Shown: positions 25,006 through 35,050 of the stretch, one piece after another | Position numbering within the stretch: the first letter of the stretch is position 1 | Layout of the letters: every line of letters begins with the position of its first letter | NCBI GenBank assembly: GCA_015277795.1 | Contig: CP063848.1 | Span: forward strand, 4,464,001-4,528,000 | Direction: 5' to 3' | DNA length: 64,000 nucleotides | Source of the DNA: Massilia sp. UMI-21 | GTDB taxonomy: Bacteria; Pseudomonadota; Gammaproteobacteria; Burkholderiales; Burkholderiaceae_D | The notes under the pieces: model-generated | Told to the model about the DNA's origin: nothing | What the model saw: the letters and a program-made list of their open reading frames with translations, nothing else | Database searches by the model: none | Translations under genes and position numbers: made by a program

Positions 25006-25440
25006 TTACGCATTGTCGTGTTTCAGGAGCGAGCGCAGGCGCCAGCCAAGTCGCGGCAGGCCGGCGGCGGGCGCCTCCTCGACCAGCACCGTCATCCTGC
25101 CGCTGGCGTGGGCGGTGCAGTCGAAGGGGTGTTCGCCGGCCTGGGCGAAGGGCAGGCGGAAATCCTGGCCGGGCATGATCAGGACCGGGCCGAACATCTG
25201 CGGCACCGTGTCGCTGTTGCGCAGCAGGAGCACGTCGCGCACGCCCAGGGTCAAGGTGACTTGCTCGGGCAGGATGCTGGCCTGGTCGCCTTTCATGCGG
25301 CGCTCCCAGGTGCCTTTCGGGATCTCGAACAGCTGGTCGCGCGTGCCTGCGCGCAGCGGCGCGAACGCGCCCCAGGCCAGCGCCGCCAGCAGCCCCGCCA
25401 GCAGCCCGGCAGCGACCACGACAAGGGTGCGCCGCTTCAT
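25006..25440 (-). CDS. Membrane-anchored cupredoxin-like protein
   Basis: A 144-residue protein with an N-terminal membrane helix (residues 5-25) and a periplasmic cupredoxin fold. The C-terminal copper loop is clear: Cys108, His111 and Met116 in FDCTAHASGRM, preceded by PGQDFRLPFAQAGEHPF. In the usual cupredoxin the first ligand is a His in an N-S-D-x-x-P-H type turn; here the turn reads NSDTVPQMFG, with Gln81 where that His is expected, so the site may be altered or use another residue such as His104. It overlaps the SCO gene by four bases (ATGA). Its place inside an ABC-uptake operon is unusual. Confidence 0.8.
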   Translation of the reverse strand: MKRRTLVVVAAGLLAGLLAALAWGAFAPLRAGTRDQLFEIPKGTWERRMKGDQASILPEQVTLTLGVRDVLLLRNSDTVPQMFGPVLIMPGQDFRLPFAQAGEHPFDCTAHASGRMTVLVEEAPAAGLPRLGWRLRSLLKHDNA

Positions 25441-26018
25441 CGTTCGGCCGCCAGCACGTTCACGTCGTGCACCATCTCGTCGAACGGGCGGCCGAAGGGC
25501 ATCAGGGCGCGCAGCATGCCCTTTTTGTCGATCAGATACAGGTAGGACGAGTGGCCCATCTGGTAGCCTTGCCGGCCCGCCGGCGCGGGGAACTTCGTCG
25601 CCGTGATGCCGTAGTCCTTGCGGATCGCCGCCATCTGCTCCGGGGTGCCGGTCAGGCCGACGAAGCTGTTGTCGAACTGCGCCAGGTAAGACTTCAGGCG
25701 GGCCGGCGTATCGCGTTCCGGGTCGACCGAGATGAACACCACCTGCAGCCGGTCGGCCCGGGCGCCCAGCTCCCGGCGCGCCTGCGCCAGCATGGCCAGC
25801 GAGGCCGGACACACGGCCGCGCAATGGGTGAAGCCAAACTCCAGCACCACCACCTTGCCGCGCAGCGCGGACAAGCGGAAAGCGCTGCCGTCGGCGGCCT
25901 GCTGCGCGATCTCGGGCGCCATGCGCGCCGGCGAGAAGCTGCCGGACTTCAGTAGCGGCGCGGCCTGCCCTGCCAGCGCGGCGCACAGCAGCAGGGCTGC
26001 CAGCAATGCGCGCTTCAT
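25437..26018 (-). CDS. SCO1/SenC-family copper chaperone
   Basis: A 193-residue SCO protein. These thioredoxin-fold proteins bind copper through a CxxxC motif and a distant His and help to assemble the Cu-A or Cu-B sites of oxidases and related enzymes. The motif is Cys66-x3-Cys70 in FTHCAAVCPAS, and the conserved His is His156 in YQMGHSSYLYL. A signal peptide or anchor occupies residues 1-20. It overlaps both neighbours by four bases. It sits between the binding protein and the cupredoxin, and no cytochrome oxidase gene is in the window. Confidence 0.9.
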   Translation of the reverse strand: MKRALLAALLLCAALAGQAAPLLKSGSFSPARMAPEIAQQAADGSAFRLSALRGKVVVLEFGFTHCAAVCPASLAMLAQARRELGARADRLQVVFISVDPERDTPARLKSYLAQFDNSFVGLTGTPEQMAAIRKDYGITATKFPAPAGRQGYQMGHSSYLYLIDKKGMLRALMPFGRPFDEMVHDVNVLAAER

Positions 26019-27043
26019 AATGCCACCCTGACGGGCCGGATGTTCTTCACGAAGCTCTCGTCCACGTACTGCTCGTAGCGCACCGGGCGCTTGAGCGTGC
26101 CCGCCCCCACCGACAAGCGCATCAGTTCGTCGAACTCGGCGCGCAGCATGCGCAGGTCGCCGTAGGTGACGCGGTCGGCCGGATTCTGCATGACGAAGCG
26201 GATGATGTTCGGGTCCTGGTTGAAGAACTTGCGGTTCGCCGCGATCAGGGCCGCCTTGTCGCGATTGCCTGGCGAGGCATCGAGCCAGTCGCCGGCGGCC
26301 TGCACGTAATTAACCAGTTCCTGCACCAGCGGGCGATTGGTGTCGATCAGTTCCTGGCGCACGGTCAGCACGCAGCAGATGTAATTCGGCCATTCCTTGT
26401 TCGTCATCGACAGCGGACGCGCATATCCGGCGCGCTGGGCCGCGGCCCCGAAGGGTTCGCCGGTGCAGTAGCCGTCCACCGCCCTGGCGTAGAGCGCGGC
26501 CGGCATGTCCGGCGGCGCCATTTCGACGAGCTCGATATCCTTGGCGGACATGCCTTCGCGCGCCAGCATCTTGCGCAGGAACAGGTAGTCGACCGCGAAG
26601 CGGCTCGGGATGGCGATGCTCTTGCCGCGCAGGTCGGCAAACTTGCGGTACGGCGAATCGGTGCGCACCATGATCACCGCCCCGGAGCGGTGCCCGAGCG
26701 AGACGATCTTCAGCGGAATGCGCCAGTCGCTCAGGTCCATGACCAGCGGCGCCAGCATGTAGGCGGCCTGGATGCGCCCGGTCATCAGGGATTCCTTGAT
26801 CTCCGGCCAGCCCGAGAACTTGTTGTATTCGAATGCGGTGAAGGGCGCATCCGGCTTGCCGTCGGCCGCGGCCCTGGCCTTGCAGGCGATCGGCAGCGTC
26901 AGGTTGCAGGTGACCGGGAGGCCGCCCACCTGCAGCGGCCGGGAGGGCGCGACGGCAGCCTGCGCGGCGCCGCCCATGCCGGCCAGCGGCAGGGCCAGTG
27001 CGCCACCGAGCAGCTGGCGCCGGCGCGGGGAATGCTCGTACAT
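26015..27043 (-). CDS. ABC transporter substrate-binding protein, NitT/TauT type
   Basis: A 342-residue periplasmic binding protein of the NMT1/NrtA-like fold. The N-terminus has three arginines (RRRQLLGG, residues 7-14) before a hydrophobic stretch, consistent with Tat export. Family-like parts are SLGHRSGAVIMVRTDSPYRK, FADLRGKSIAIPSRFAVDYL and the YCTGEPFGAAAQRAGYA loop. Cysteines are more frequent than usual (two near residues 46-53, a CC pair in YICCVLTV, and one in GYCTGE). It is the first gene of the operon binding protein, SCO, cupredoxin, permease, ATPase. A perfect FNR-type box lies 46 bp upstream of its start. Ligand unknown. Confidence 0.88.
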   Translation of the reverse strand: MYEHSPRRRQLLGGALALPLAGMGGAAQAAVAPSRPLQVGGLPVTCNLTLPIACKARAAADGKPDAPFTAFEYNKFSGWPEIKESLMTGRIQAAYMLAPLVMDLSDWRIPLKIVSLGHRSGAVIMVRTDSPYRKFADLRGKSIAIPSRFAVDYLFLRKMLAREGMSAKDIELVEMAPPDMPAALYARAVDGYCTGEPFGAAAQRAGYARPLSMTNKEWPNYICCVLTVRQELIDTNRPLVQELVNYVQAAGDWLDASPGNRDKAALIAANRKFFNQDPNIIRFVMQNPADRVTYGDLRMLRAEFDELMRLSVGAGTLKRPVRYEQYVDESFVKNIRPVRVAL

Positions 27044-27088
27044 GGAAACGCTTCCAAAACCGTGGGGTGGGCCAATTCTAGCACCCTA

Positions 27089-27102
27089 TTGATACAGATC
27101 AA
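27089..27102 (-). promoter_or_regulatory. Perfect FNR/ANR-type box upstream of the ABC-SCO-cupredoxin operon
   Basis: TTGATCTGTATCAA on the minus strand matches the FNR consensus TTGAT-N4-ATCAA at every position. It overlaps a possible -35 (TTGATC, 27102-27097) of a promoter with TAGAAT (27080-27075) as -10, spacer 16. It is followed by the operon start at 27043. The location over the -35 leaves open whether FNR activates or represses. Confidence 0.8.
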
Positions 27103-27115
27103 CCCATCGGCAAGC

Positions 27116-28990
27116 CTATATGTCGAGGTGCGAGATCAGGAGCCTGCGCTGCGCGTCACCCTCCCCCGCTTCGCCATGGCCGTTCTGCGTGCCCAGCGAA
27201 ATCCCGACCGACATGATGTCGATCAGGAGCAGTTGCAGGATGCGCGAGATCATCGACAGGAAAGTCGTGCTGTCCTCGCTGTGGTCGACCGCCAGGCAGA
27301 CGGTGGATTTCTTGGCGAGCTGCGACTTGCTGCTGGTGATGGCGATGACGTCGGCCCCGGCGGCCCGCGCGATATCGACCGCTTCCAGCAGCTCCGGCAG
27401 CTGGCCGGCGGTGGAGATCGCGATCACCACGTCGCCCGGTCCCAGCAGGCCGGCGGCCAGCGTGAACAGGTGCGAGTCGCCGTACAGCGCGGCCGGAATG
27501 CGGAAGCGGAAGAACTTGTGCTGGCCGTCCAGCGCCACCGCGCGCGCATTGCCCATCGCGTAGAACTCGACGCGGCGCGCGCGCCGCAGCAGCTCGATGG
27601 CGCGGTCGATCGCGTGCACGTCGAGCTGGTCGCGGAATTTCAGGATCGCCGACACGGTGTTGTCGATGACCTTGGCCGACAGGTCGTGGGTGCTGTCGCT
27701 CATGCGCACCTGGCTGTGGCGCACCGGAATGGTGCCGGTCAGGCTGCCGGCGAACTTGAGCTTGAATTCGGCCAGCCCCTGGAAGCCGAGCGAGCGGCAG
27801 AAACGGATCACGGTCGGCTGGCTCACGTCGGCCAGGCGCGCGATCTCGGCGATCGGCTCGGACAGCACCTTGCGCGGATGCTCCAGCACCAGGGCGGCGA
27901 CGCGCTGCTCGGCCGGCGAGAGTTCGTGGCGCAATTGCTGCACCCGGTCCATCAGGGTATTCGCGCCGCTGCGGCCGCGCAGGTGTTCCGACAGGATGCG
28001 CGAGACGCCATGCAGCGCCGGGTTGGGCGTCATGATGACGTAGGTCGGGATCTGGGCGATGTACTCGGTGAAGCGCCCTTTCGCTTCGAAACGCGCGCGA
28101 AACGGCGACTGGGCGAACCACTCGGCGATGCGCGGCACGATGCCGCCGCCGATGAAGATGCCGCCGAAGGCGCCCAGCGTCACCGCCAGGTTGGCCGCGG
28201 CGCCGCCCAGCATGCCGGCGAAGGTTTCCAGCACCTCCAGGCACAGCGCGTCGTGCTGGTCGAGCGCGCCGCTGACGATGTCGGCGGTGCTGCGCTCCGG
28301 CGCCTGCACGCCGTTGCGCCTGGCCAGCGCGCGGTAGATCAGTTCGATGCCGGGGCCGGAGATCAGGCGCTCGTTCGACACGTGCGGCCATTCCTGCCAG
28401 GCGTACTGCAGGATCGCGAACTCGCGTTCGTCGGCCGGAGCGAAGTTGACGTGGCCGCCCTCGCTGCCCAGCGTCACGAAACCGTCGATGGTCGGGATCA
28501 CGCCCGACACGCCCAGGCCGGTGCCCGGGCCGAGCACGCCGGCCACCGCGTGGCTTTGCGGCGCGCCGCCGCCCACCTGCAGCAGGTCTTTCGGCGCGAA
28601 GCCCGGCAGCGCCATCGCCAGCGCCGTGAAGTCGTTGACGATCAGGAGCGTCGACAGGCCGAGCGTGCGGCGCACCTCGTCGGTCGAGAACTCCCAGTCG
28701 CGGTTGGTCATGCGGATGTAGTCGCCGCTGATCGGGTTGGCCAGCGCGAAAGCGGCGTGGTTGATGCGCACCCCATTGCCCTGCACCTGGGCCTGGGCCA
28801 GGTAGGCATGCAGCAGCGGCACGATGCCGCCGTAGTCGTCGCAGCGCAGCACCGACACCTGGCGCAGCACGCCGGGCGCGGTCTCGAGGCCGAAGCGCGC
28901 ATGGGTGGCGCCGATGTCGGCGAGCAGGCGCGGACCGTCGGCGAATGCGGCGCGGGAGGGTTTCTGGTCGGTTTCTGGTTCAACAGTCAT
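27116..28990 (-). CDS. glk: Bifunctional glucokinase / RpiR-family regulator, copy 2
   Basis: A 624-residue fusion, similar along its whole length to the protein at 10686-12542. The glucokinase half has LLADIGATHARF, IVNDFTALAMALPG, GPGTGLGVSG and LGSEGGHVNFAPADE, the helix-turn-helix is IAEIARLADVSQPTVIRFCR as in copy 1, and a SIS domain follows. The DNA-recognition helix is the same as in copy 1, but the SIS effector loop reads STAGQLPE instead of SNSGSIAE. The gene follows the MalS-like amylase on the same strand, 177 bp downstream, in the order MFS, pgm, amylase, glk. The ATG at 28990 keeps the family's short N-terminal tail. Confidence 0.92.
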   Translation of the reverse strand: MTVEPETDQKPSRAAFADGPRLLADIGATHARFGLETAPGVLRQVSVLRCDDYGGIVPLLHAYLAQAQVQGNGVRINHAAFALANPISGDYIRMTNRDWEFSTDEVRRTLGLSTLLIVNDFTALAMALPGFAPKDLLQVGGGAPQSHAVAGVLGPGTGLGVSGVIPTIDGFVTLGSEGGHVNFAPADEREFAILQYAWQEWPHVSNERLISGPGIELIYRALARRNGVQAPERSTADIVSGALDQHDALCLEVLETFAGMLGGAAANLAVTLGAFGGIFIGGGIVPRIAEWFAQSPFRARFEAKGRFTEYIAQIPTYVIMTPNPALHGVSRILSEHLRGRSGANTLMDRVQQLRHELSPAEQRVAALVLEHPRKVLSEPIAEIARLADVSQPTVIRFCRSLGFQGLAEFKLKFAGSLTGTIPVRHSQVRMSDSTHDLSAKVIDNTVSAILKFRDQLDVHAIDRAIELLRRARRVEFYAMGNARAVALDGQHKFFRFRIPAALYGDSHLFTLAAGLLGPGDVVIAISTAGQLPELLEAVDIARAAGADVIAITSSKSQLAKKSTVCLAVDHSEDSTTFLSMISRILQLLLIDIMSVGISLGTQNGHGEAGEGDAQRRLLISHLDI

Positions 28991-29111
28991 TGCGATCGGG
29001 TCTGGGCGGGACGCCTGTCCCGGATCGCGCTAGGATACCATTGAACGATTGGCAAGAATACGGCAAAGCCGTTGGTAGGGTGGCAGGGCAACAGCCTCGG
29101 CGGACTGGCAG

Positions 29112-29136
29112 GCGCGGACGGCGAAGCCGTCCGCGC
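29112..29136. repeat. Hairpin between amylase and glucokinase copy 2, REP-related
   Basis: A perfect 11-bp stem, GCGCGGACGGC and GCCGTCCGCGC with loop GAA, followed by CTACGACAAG and preceded at 29076 by GTAGGGTGG. The flanks recall the REP-like elements elsewhere in the window. It has no T-run. Confidence 0.5.
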
Positions 29137-29167
29137 TACGACAAGCAATGCAAACCCGGCGCAGGGT

Positions 29168-30868
29168 TCAGTCCAGCGCGATCAGGGCTGCCGGCGCCGC
29201 CACCCCGAAGTTCACCTTGCCGTCAGTCACGACGGCGCGCTTGCCCGTGTACCAGTCGTGCACGGTCTGGCCGTCGGTGAACACGCCGGCCACCGTGACC
29301 GGCACCGCCTTGTCCTTGGGCAGGTCGAGCGCGACCACCACGCGGTCGCTGCGCTTGCCTTCCTTGCCTTCCTGCTGCCAGGTGCGCTTGAAGGTGTAGG
29401 GGCTCGACGCCAGCATCTGGTGCACGCCCGCCCCTACCGCCGGGTGGGCGGCGCGGAAGCGGCCCAGCTTGGCCCAGTGCTCGCGCACCTCGGCCACGCG
29501 GTGGATGCCGCGCTGCGCGTTCGACGCCAGTTCGTCCCAGTTCATGAAGGAGCGCAGCTTGGCATCGCCTTCGGCGCCGTCGATGTTGAGCAGGCGCGCG
29601 GTCTCGTCGCCGTAGTAGATCTGGGCCGCGCCCGGCGCCAGCAGCAGCTTGTTGGCCGACTCGATCGGACGCTGGCGGGCCGGGTCGAAGGGGCTGCCGT
29701 CGTCGTGCGAGCTGATGTAGTTCAGCACCGAGTAGCCCTTCATCGGTCCATGCAGGGCCTTCGAGTAGTCCGAGAACAGCTTTTCGTACGGCTGGGCCGC
29801 GTCCGACTTCATGTCGAAGTTGATCATGCTGTCGAAGCCGTTGGCGAGCCAGTCGACCTTGACGTTGCCGCCCATGTCGAAGCTGTGGCCGTGGTCGATC
29901 GAGTAGCCGTAGACTTCCGAGGTCATGAAGAACGGCAGGTCGCCCAGGCGCCTGGACGGGTTGGCGCGCTTCCACTCCTCATAGGCCAGGCTGGCTTCCT
30001 GCTTGAGGTCCTTCCACACGTCCGGCTCGGTATGCTTGACGGTGTCGGCGCGGAAGCCGTCCACGCCGTACTTGCGCACCCAGTCGGTGTGCCACTTGAC
30101 GAGGTAGTAGCGCGGCGCGCGCGGATAGCCGGTGCGCGCGAAGAAGGCGTCCAGCTCCTTCATTTCGCGCTCGTAGCGGCCTTCCTTCTTCCACTTGGCC
30201 ACCAGCGCCGGCGGCAGGGCCACATTTTTCTTGCTGTCGGTCCGGAAGTCCGGCAGGTTGTCCACCAGCGTGCAGTCGACCGTGGTCGGCACGTCCTTGT
30301 AGGCGCACTTCGGCGCCGTGCGTACCCAGTCCTTGGGCCAGACCGGATCCTGCGGGGTCACCGGGCCGGTGTGGTTCATCACCACGTCGAGGATCACGCG
30401 GATGCCCTTGGCGTGCGCGGCTTCGACGAAATTGCGGAAGTCCCGCTCCGTACCCAGGTTGGCGTCGACCGTGGTGAAATCCCTGGCCCAGTAGCCGTGG
30501 AAGCCGTACGACTTGCCGGTGCCTTCGTCGGTCGATCCGTGGATCTGCTCGACCGGCGGCGTGAGCCAGATGGCGGTCACGCCCAGGTCGGTGAAGTAGC
30601 CGTCCTTGATCCTGGCCGTGATGCCGGCCAGGTCGCCGCCCATGAAACCGCGCAGCTTGGCGGCATCCATCTTGCGGCCGTAGGCCAGGTCGTTCGTCTT
30701 GTCGCCGTTGTTGAAGCGGTCCGTCAGCAGGAAGTAGACGGTGGCGTTCTCCCAGACGAAAGGCTTGGCCGCCGGGTTGCTGGCGGCGGCAGCCTGTGCG
30801 CCGGCGTGGCAGAAGGATGTGCAAACCGAGGCCAGCAGCATGGAGGCGGCAAGGACGGGAAGTTTCAT
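29168..30868 (-). CDS. Exported alpha-amylase, MalS-like GH13
   Basis: A 566-residue GH13 alpha-amylase with a signal peptide (residues 1-27), resembling the periplasmic MalS type (GH13_19): it opens the barrel with WENATVYFLLTDRFNNGD and GGDLAGITARIKDGYFTDLG. Catalytic regions are VILDVVMNHTG, YGVDGFRADTVKH (nucleophile Asp), FFMTSEVYGY (acid/base Glu) and YISSHDDGSPF. It should hydrolyse alpha-1,4 bonds of dextrins in the periplasm. The ATG at 30868 is chosen because it gives the signal peptide; a much longer frame upstream runs antisense over pgm and was rejected. pgm lies 29 bp upstream on the same strand. Confidence 0.9.
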   Translation of the reverse strand: MKLPVLAASMLLASVCTSFCHAGAQAAAASNPAAKPFVWENATVYFLLTDRFNNGDKTNDLAYGRKMDAAKLRGFMGGDLAGITARIKDGYFTDLGVTAIWLTPPVEQIHGSTDEGTGKSYGFHGYWARDFTTVDANLGTERDFRNFVEAAHAKGIRVILDVVMNHTGPVTPQDPVWPKDWVRTAPKCAYKDVPTTVDCTLVDNLPDFRTDSKKNVALPPALVAKWKKEGRYEREMKELDAFFARTGYPRAPRYYLVKWHTDWVRKYGVDGFRADTVKHTEPDVWKDLKQEASLAYEEWKRANPSRRLGDLPFFMTSEVYGYSIDHGHSFDMGGNVKVDWLANGFDSMINFDMKSDAAQPYEKLFSDYSKALHGPMKGYSVLNYISSHDDGSPFDPARQRPIESANKLLLAPGAAQIYYGDETARLLNIDGAEGDAKLRSFMNWDELASNAQRGIHRVAEVREHWAKLGRFRAAHPAVGAGVHQMLASSPYTFKRTWQQEGKEGKRSDRVVVALDLPKDKAVPVTVAGVFTDGQTVHDWYTGKRAVVTDGKVNFGVAAPAALIALD

Positions 30869-30897
30869 GCGGGTTCCTGTGTGGTGGGTGAATGGGT

Positions 30898-32609
<1,712 letters not shown>

Positions 32610-32634
32610 GCGCGAATTCACTGTCGCGCGAGGC

Positions 32635-33972
32635 CTAGACGGCCGCCTTGACGGGCGCGGCGCGGTCCGTCACGAACAGGGTCAGCACCGCCGCCATCAG
32701 CATCGAGGCGCCGCCGAGCGCCACGGTCATGACGGTATGGCCGCCGAAGAAGTGCGTGGTCACGCCGCCCAGCAGCAGGCCGCTGCAGATCTGCGGGATC
32801 ACGACGAAGAAGTTGAACAGGCCCATGAAGTAGCCCATGCGCTTGGCCGGCAGCGAGCCCGCCAGGATCGCGTAGGGCATGGTCAGGATCGAGGCCCAGG
32901 CCAGGCCGACGCCGATCATCGGCAGCAGCAGCATGTTGCGCTCGGTGATCAGGGCAATGCTGGCCAGGCTCAGGCCGCCGATCGCCAGGCAGCAGGCATG
33001 CACGGTCTTGCGCGAGGTGGCGCGCGCGAAGATCGGCAGGATGAACGCGGCCAGCGCCGAGACGCCGCTGTAGACCGCGAACATGATGCCCACGAAGCTG
33101 CCGGCGGCCTGGAAGGCCGACGATTGGGCGTCGACGGTGCCGTAGACCTTGTCGGCGATCGCCGAGCCGGTGTAGATCCACATCGCGAACAGTGCGATCC
33201 AGGTGAAGAACTGCACGAAGGCCAGTTGCACCATGGTCTTCGGCATCTTGGCGAAGCCGCCGAAGATCTCGGAGATGGCCACGCCCAGGCTGCGCGCATG
33301 CTGGCGCTCCCGGTTGAAGGCCTCCATGTCGGCGGGCGGCAGTTCGTCGGCGGTGAGCACGGTCCAGAGCACGGCCAGGAAGAAGATCGCGCCGCCGGCG
33401 TAGAAGGAGTAGCGCACGGTGTCGGGAATGGTGCCGCCCAACGCTTCGTTCGAGACGCCCATGCTCTCGAAGAACCAGGGCAGCAGCGAAGCGATCACGG
33501 CCCCGCAACCGATGAAGAAGGTCTGCATGGCATAGCCCGCGGTCTGCTGCGAGGCGTCCAGCTTGTCGCCCACGAAGGCGCGGAACGGCTCCATCGAGAC
33601 GTTGATGGCCGCATCCATCAGCCACAGCACGGCCACCGCCATCCAGAGCGCGCTGGAGTTCGGCATCAGGAACAGGGCGATCGCGGCCAGCACCGCGCCG
33701 ATGAAGAAGAAGGGACGGCGGCGTCCCCACTTCGGATGCCAGGTGTTATCGCTGAGGTAACCGATCACCGGCTGCACCAGCAGGCCGGTCACCGGCGCCG
33801 CAAGCCAGAACAGGGGCAGGTTGTCGGGGTTGGCGCCGAGCGTCGAGAAGATGCGGCTGGTGTTGGCATTTTGCAGCGCGAAGCCGAACTGGATGCCGAA
33901 GAAGCCGAAGCTCATGTTCCAGAGCTGCCAGAACGACAGGCGCGGCTTGAGCACGCCGGTTTGCATATCCAT
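32635..33972 (-). CDS. MFS sugar transporter, SLC45/MalY-like
   Basis: A 445-residue major-facilitator protein with about twelve membrane helices. The loop YLSDNTWHPKWGRRRPFFFI and the start FWQLWNMSFGFFGIQFGFAL match the group of glycoside/maltose-type transporters found next to maltodextrin TonB receptors (for example MalY of Caulobacter). It should import maltose or maltodextrins across the inner membrane. The ATG at 33972 follows a GGGGAC ribosome site; upstream codons in the frame lie over the promoter. It leads the probable unit MFS, pgm, amylase, glk and has a strong promoter with an overlapping operator. Confidence 0.88.
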   Translation of the reverse strand: MDMQTGVLKPRLSFWQLWNMSFGFFGIQFGFALQNANTSRIFSTLGANPDNLPLFWLAAPVTGLLVQPVIGYLSDNTWHPKWGRRRPFFFIGAVLAAIALFLMPNSSALWMAVAVLWLMDAAINVSMEPFRAFVGDKLDASQQTAGYAMQTFFIGCGAVIASLLPWFFESMGVSNEALGGTIPDTVRYSFYAGGAIFFLAVLWTVLTADELPPADMEAFNRERQHARSLGVAISEIFGGFAKMPKTMVQLAFVQFFTWIALFAMWIYTGSAIADKVYGTVDAQSSAFQAAGSFVGIMFAVYSGVSALAAFILPIFARATSRKTVHACCLAIGGLSLASIALITERNMLLLPMIGVGLAWASILTMPYAILAGSLPAKRMGYFMGLFNFFVVIPQICSGLLLGGVTTHFFGGHTVMTVALGGASMLMAAVLTLFVTDRAAPVKAAV

Positions 33973-34050
33973 GTGTGTCCCCAAAATGGCCCGGACCTGG
34001 CGGGCTCTCGTGTGATGCAGGCAGCACAGATGCGGCTGACCTACCGTAGC

Positions 34051-34065
34051 TGTAGCAAAATAACA
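34051..34065 (-). promoter_or_regulatory. HexR-like operator over the MFS promoter -10
   Basis: On the plus strand TGTAGCAAAATAACA, a near-match to TGTAGY-N3-RCTACA with a good left half. It covers the -10 box of the MFS promoter, a position where a bound repressor would block transcription. Confidence 0.5.
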
Positions 34066-34085
34066 TGGCGGTTTCGGAGTGTCAA
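34057..34085 (-). promoter_or_regulatory. Sigma-70 promoter of the MFS-pgm-amylase-glk unit
   Basis: On the minus strand a perfect -35 box TTGACA (34085-34080) and -10 box TATTTT (34062-34057) are exactly 17 bp apart, 85 bp upstream of the MFS ATG. Confidence 0.75.
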
Positions 34086-34140
34086 TCGAAGAGCTCTCAT
34101 AGTAGAATCCCCACAACAGAGTGGCCTAACAGCGTAGCTC

Positions 34141-34155
34141 TGTAGTCAAACAACA
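34141..34155 (+). promoter_or_regulatory. HexR-like operator before the esterase gene
   Basis: TGTAGTCAAACAACA matches TGTAGT-N3-ACTACA except for one base in the right half. It begins 41 bp before the esterase ATG. A TAGAAT hexamer at 34103-34108 may be the -10 of that gene. Confidence 0.5.
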
Positions 34156-34181
34156 AAATAACCGCGCACGGAGACCCCCGT

Positions 34182-35048
34182 ATGTCAGCATGTCGCACCC
34201 TCGCCATTTCCCTCCTGCTGAGCGCCGCGCTCGGCGTCCCGGCCCAGGCTGCCGACAAGCCGGCCGACGGCGCGAAAGCCTCCACCGCCTTGCCCGGCGT
34301 GCGTCTGCTGGGCGCTCCGCTGGACATGCCGGGGCTGGCGCGCAAGCGCCAGCTGCGCCTGTACCTGCCGCCCGGCTATGCGACATCGAACAAGCGCTAT
34401 CCGGTGCTCTACATGCACGACGGCCAGAACCTGTTTGACGCCGCGACCGCGTATGCGGGCGAGTGGAAGGTGGACGAGACGCTCGACGCGCTGGCCAGGG
34501 AAGGCAAGCTGGAACTGATCGTGGTCGGCATCGACAACGGCCAGGAGAAACGCATGACGGAGCTCAACGCCTGGGACAACGAGAAGTTTGGCAAGGGCGA
34601 AGGCCGCGCCTACACCGACTTCATCGTCAAGACCGTCAAGCCGATGATCGACCGGACCTACCGCACGCTGCCCGGCCGCGAACACACCGCGATCATGGGC
34701 AGCTCGATGGGCGGCCTGGCCTCGCACTACGCGCTGGTGCAGTACCCGGACGTGTTCAGCAAGGCCGGCGTGTTCTCGCCGGCCTACTGGACGGCGGCGC
34801 CGGCGTTCGACTTCGTGGCCGCCAGGCCGGTGCCGACCGACGCGCGCGTGTTCCTCCTGATGGGCGAGAAGGAAGGACCGCAGATGAATGCGGACGTCCA
34901 GCGCATGGCGGAAACGGTGAAGAAGACCGGGCATCCGGCGACGAACACGGTACTGAAGATCGTGCCGGGGGCGGAGCACAACGAAGCCTTCTGGGCGGGG
35001 GAATTGCGTGAGGCGCTGTTGTGGATGTTTGCGCCGGATAAGTCGTAA
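34182..35048 (+). CDS. Exported alpha/beta-hydrolase, esterase D-like
   Basis: A 288-residue protein with a signal peptide (residues 1-23) and a putative-esterase (esterase D) fold. The strand-helix region RYPVLYMHDGQNLFDAATAY, the nucleophile elbow GSSMGGLASHYALVQYP (Ser in GxSxG) and the C-terminal His in VPGAEHNEAFW are all in place. Enzymes of this group in sugar-uptake loci remove acyl groups or act on glycosides; the substrate here is unknown. It is divergent from the MFS transporter and shares its control region with two HexR-like sites, so it is probably induced together with the dextrin genes. Confidence 0.85.
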   Translation: MSACRTLAISLLLSAALGVPAQAADKPADGAKASTALPGVRLLGAPLDMPGLARKRQLRLYLPPGYATSNKRYPVLYMHDGQNLFDAATAYAGEWKVDETLDALAREGKLELIVVGIDNGQEKRMTELNAWDNEKFGKGEGRAYTDFIVKTVKPMIDRTYRTLPGREHTAIMGSSMGGLASHYALVQYPDVFSKAGVFSPAYWTAAPAFDFVAARPVPTDARVFLLMGEKEGPQMNADVQRMAETVKKTGHPATNTVLKIVPGAEHNEAFWAGELREALLWMFAPDKS

Positions 35049-35050
35049 TA

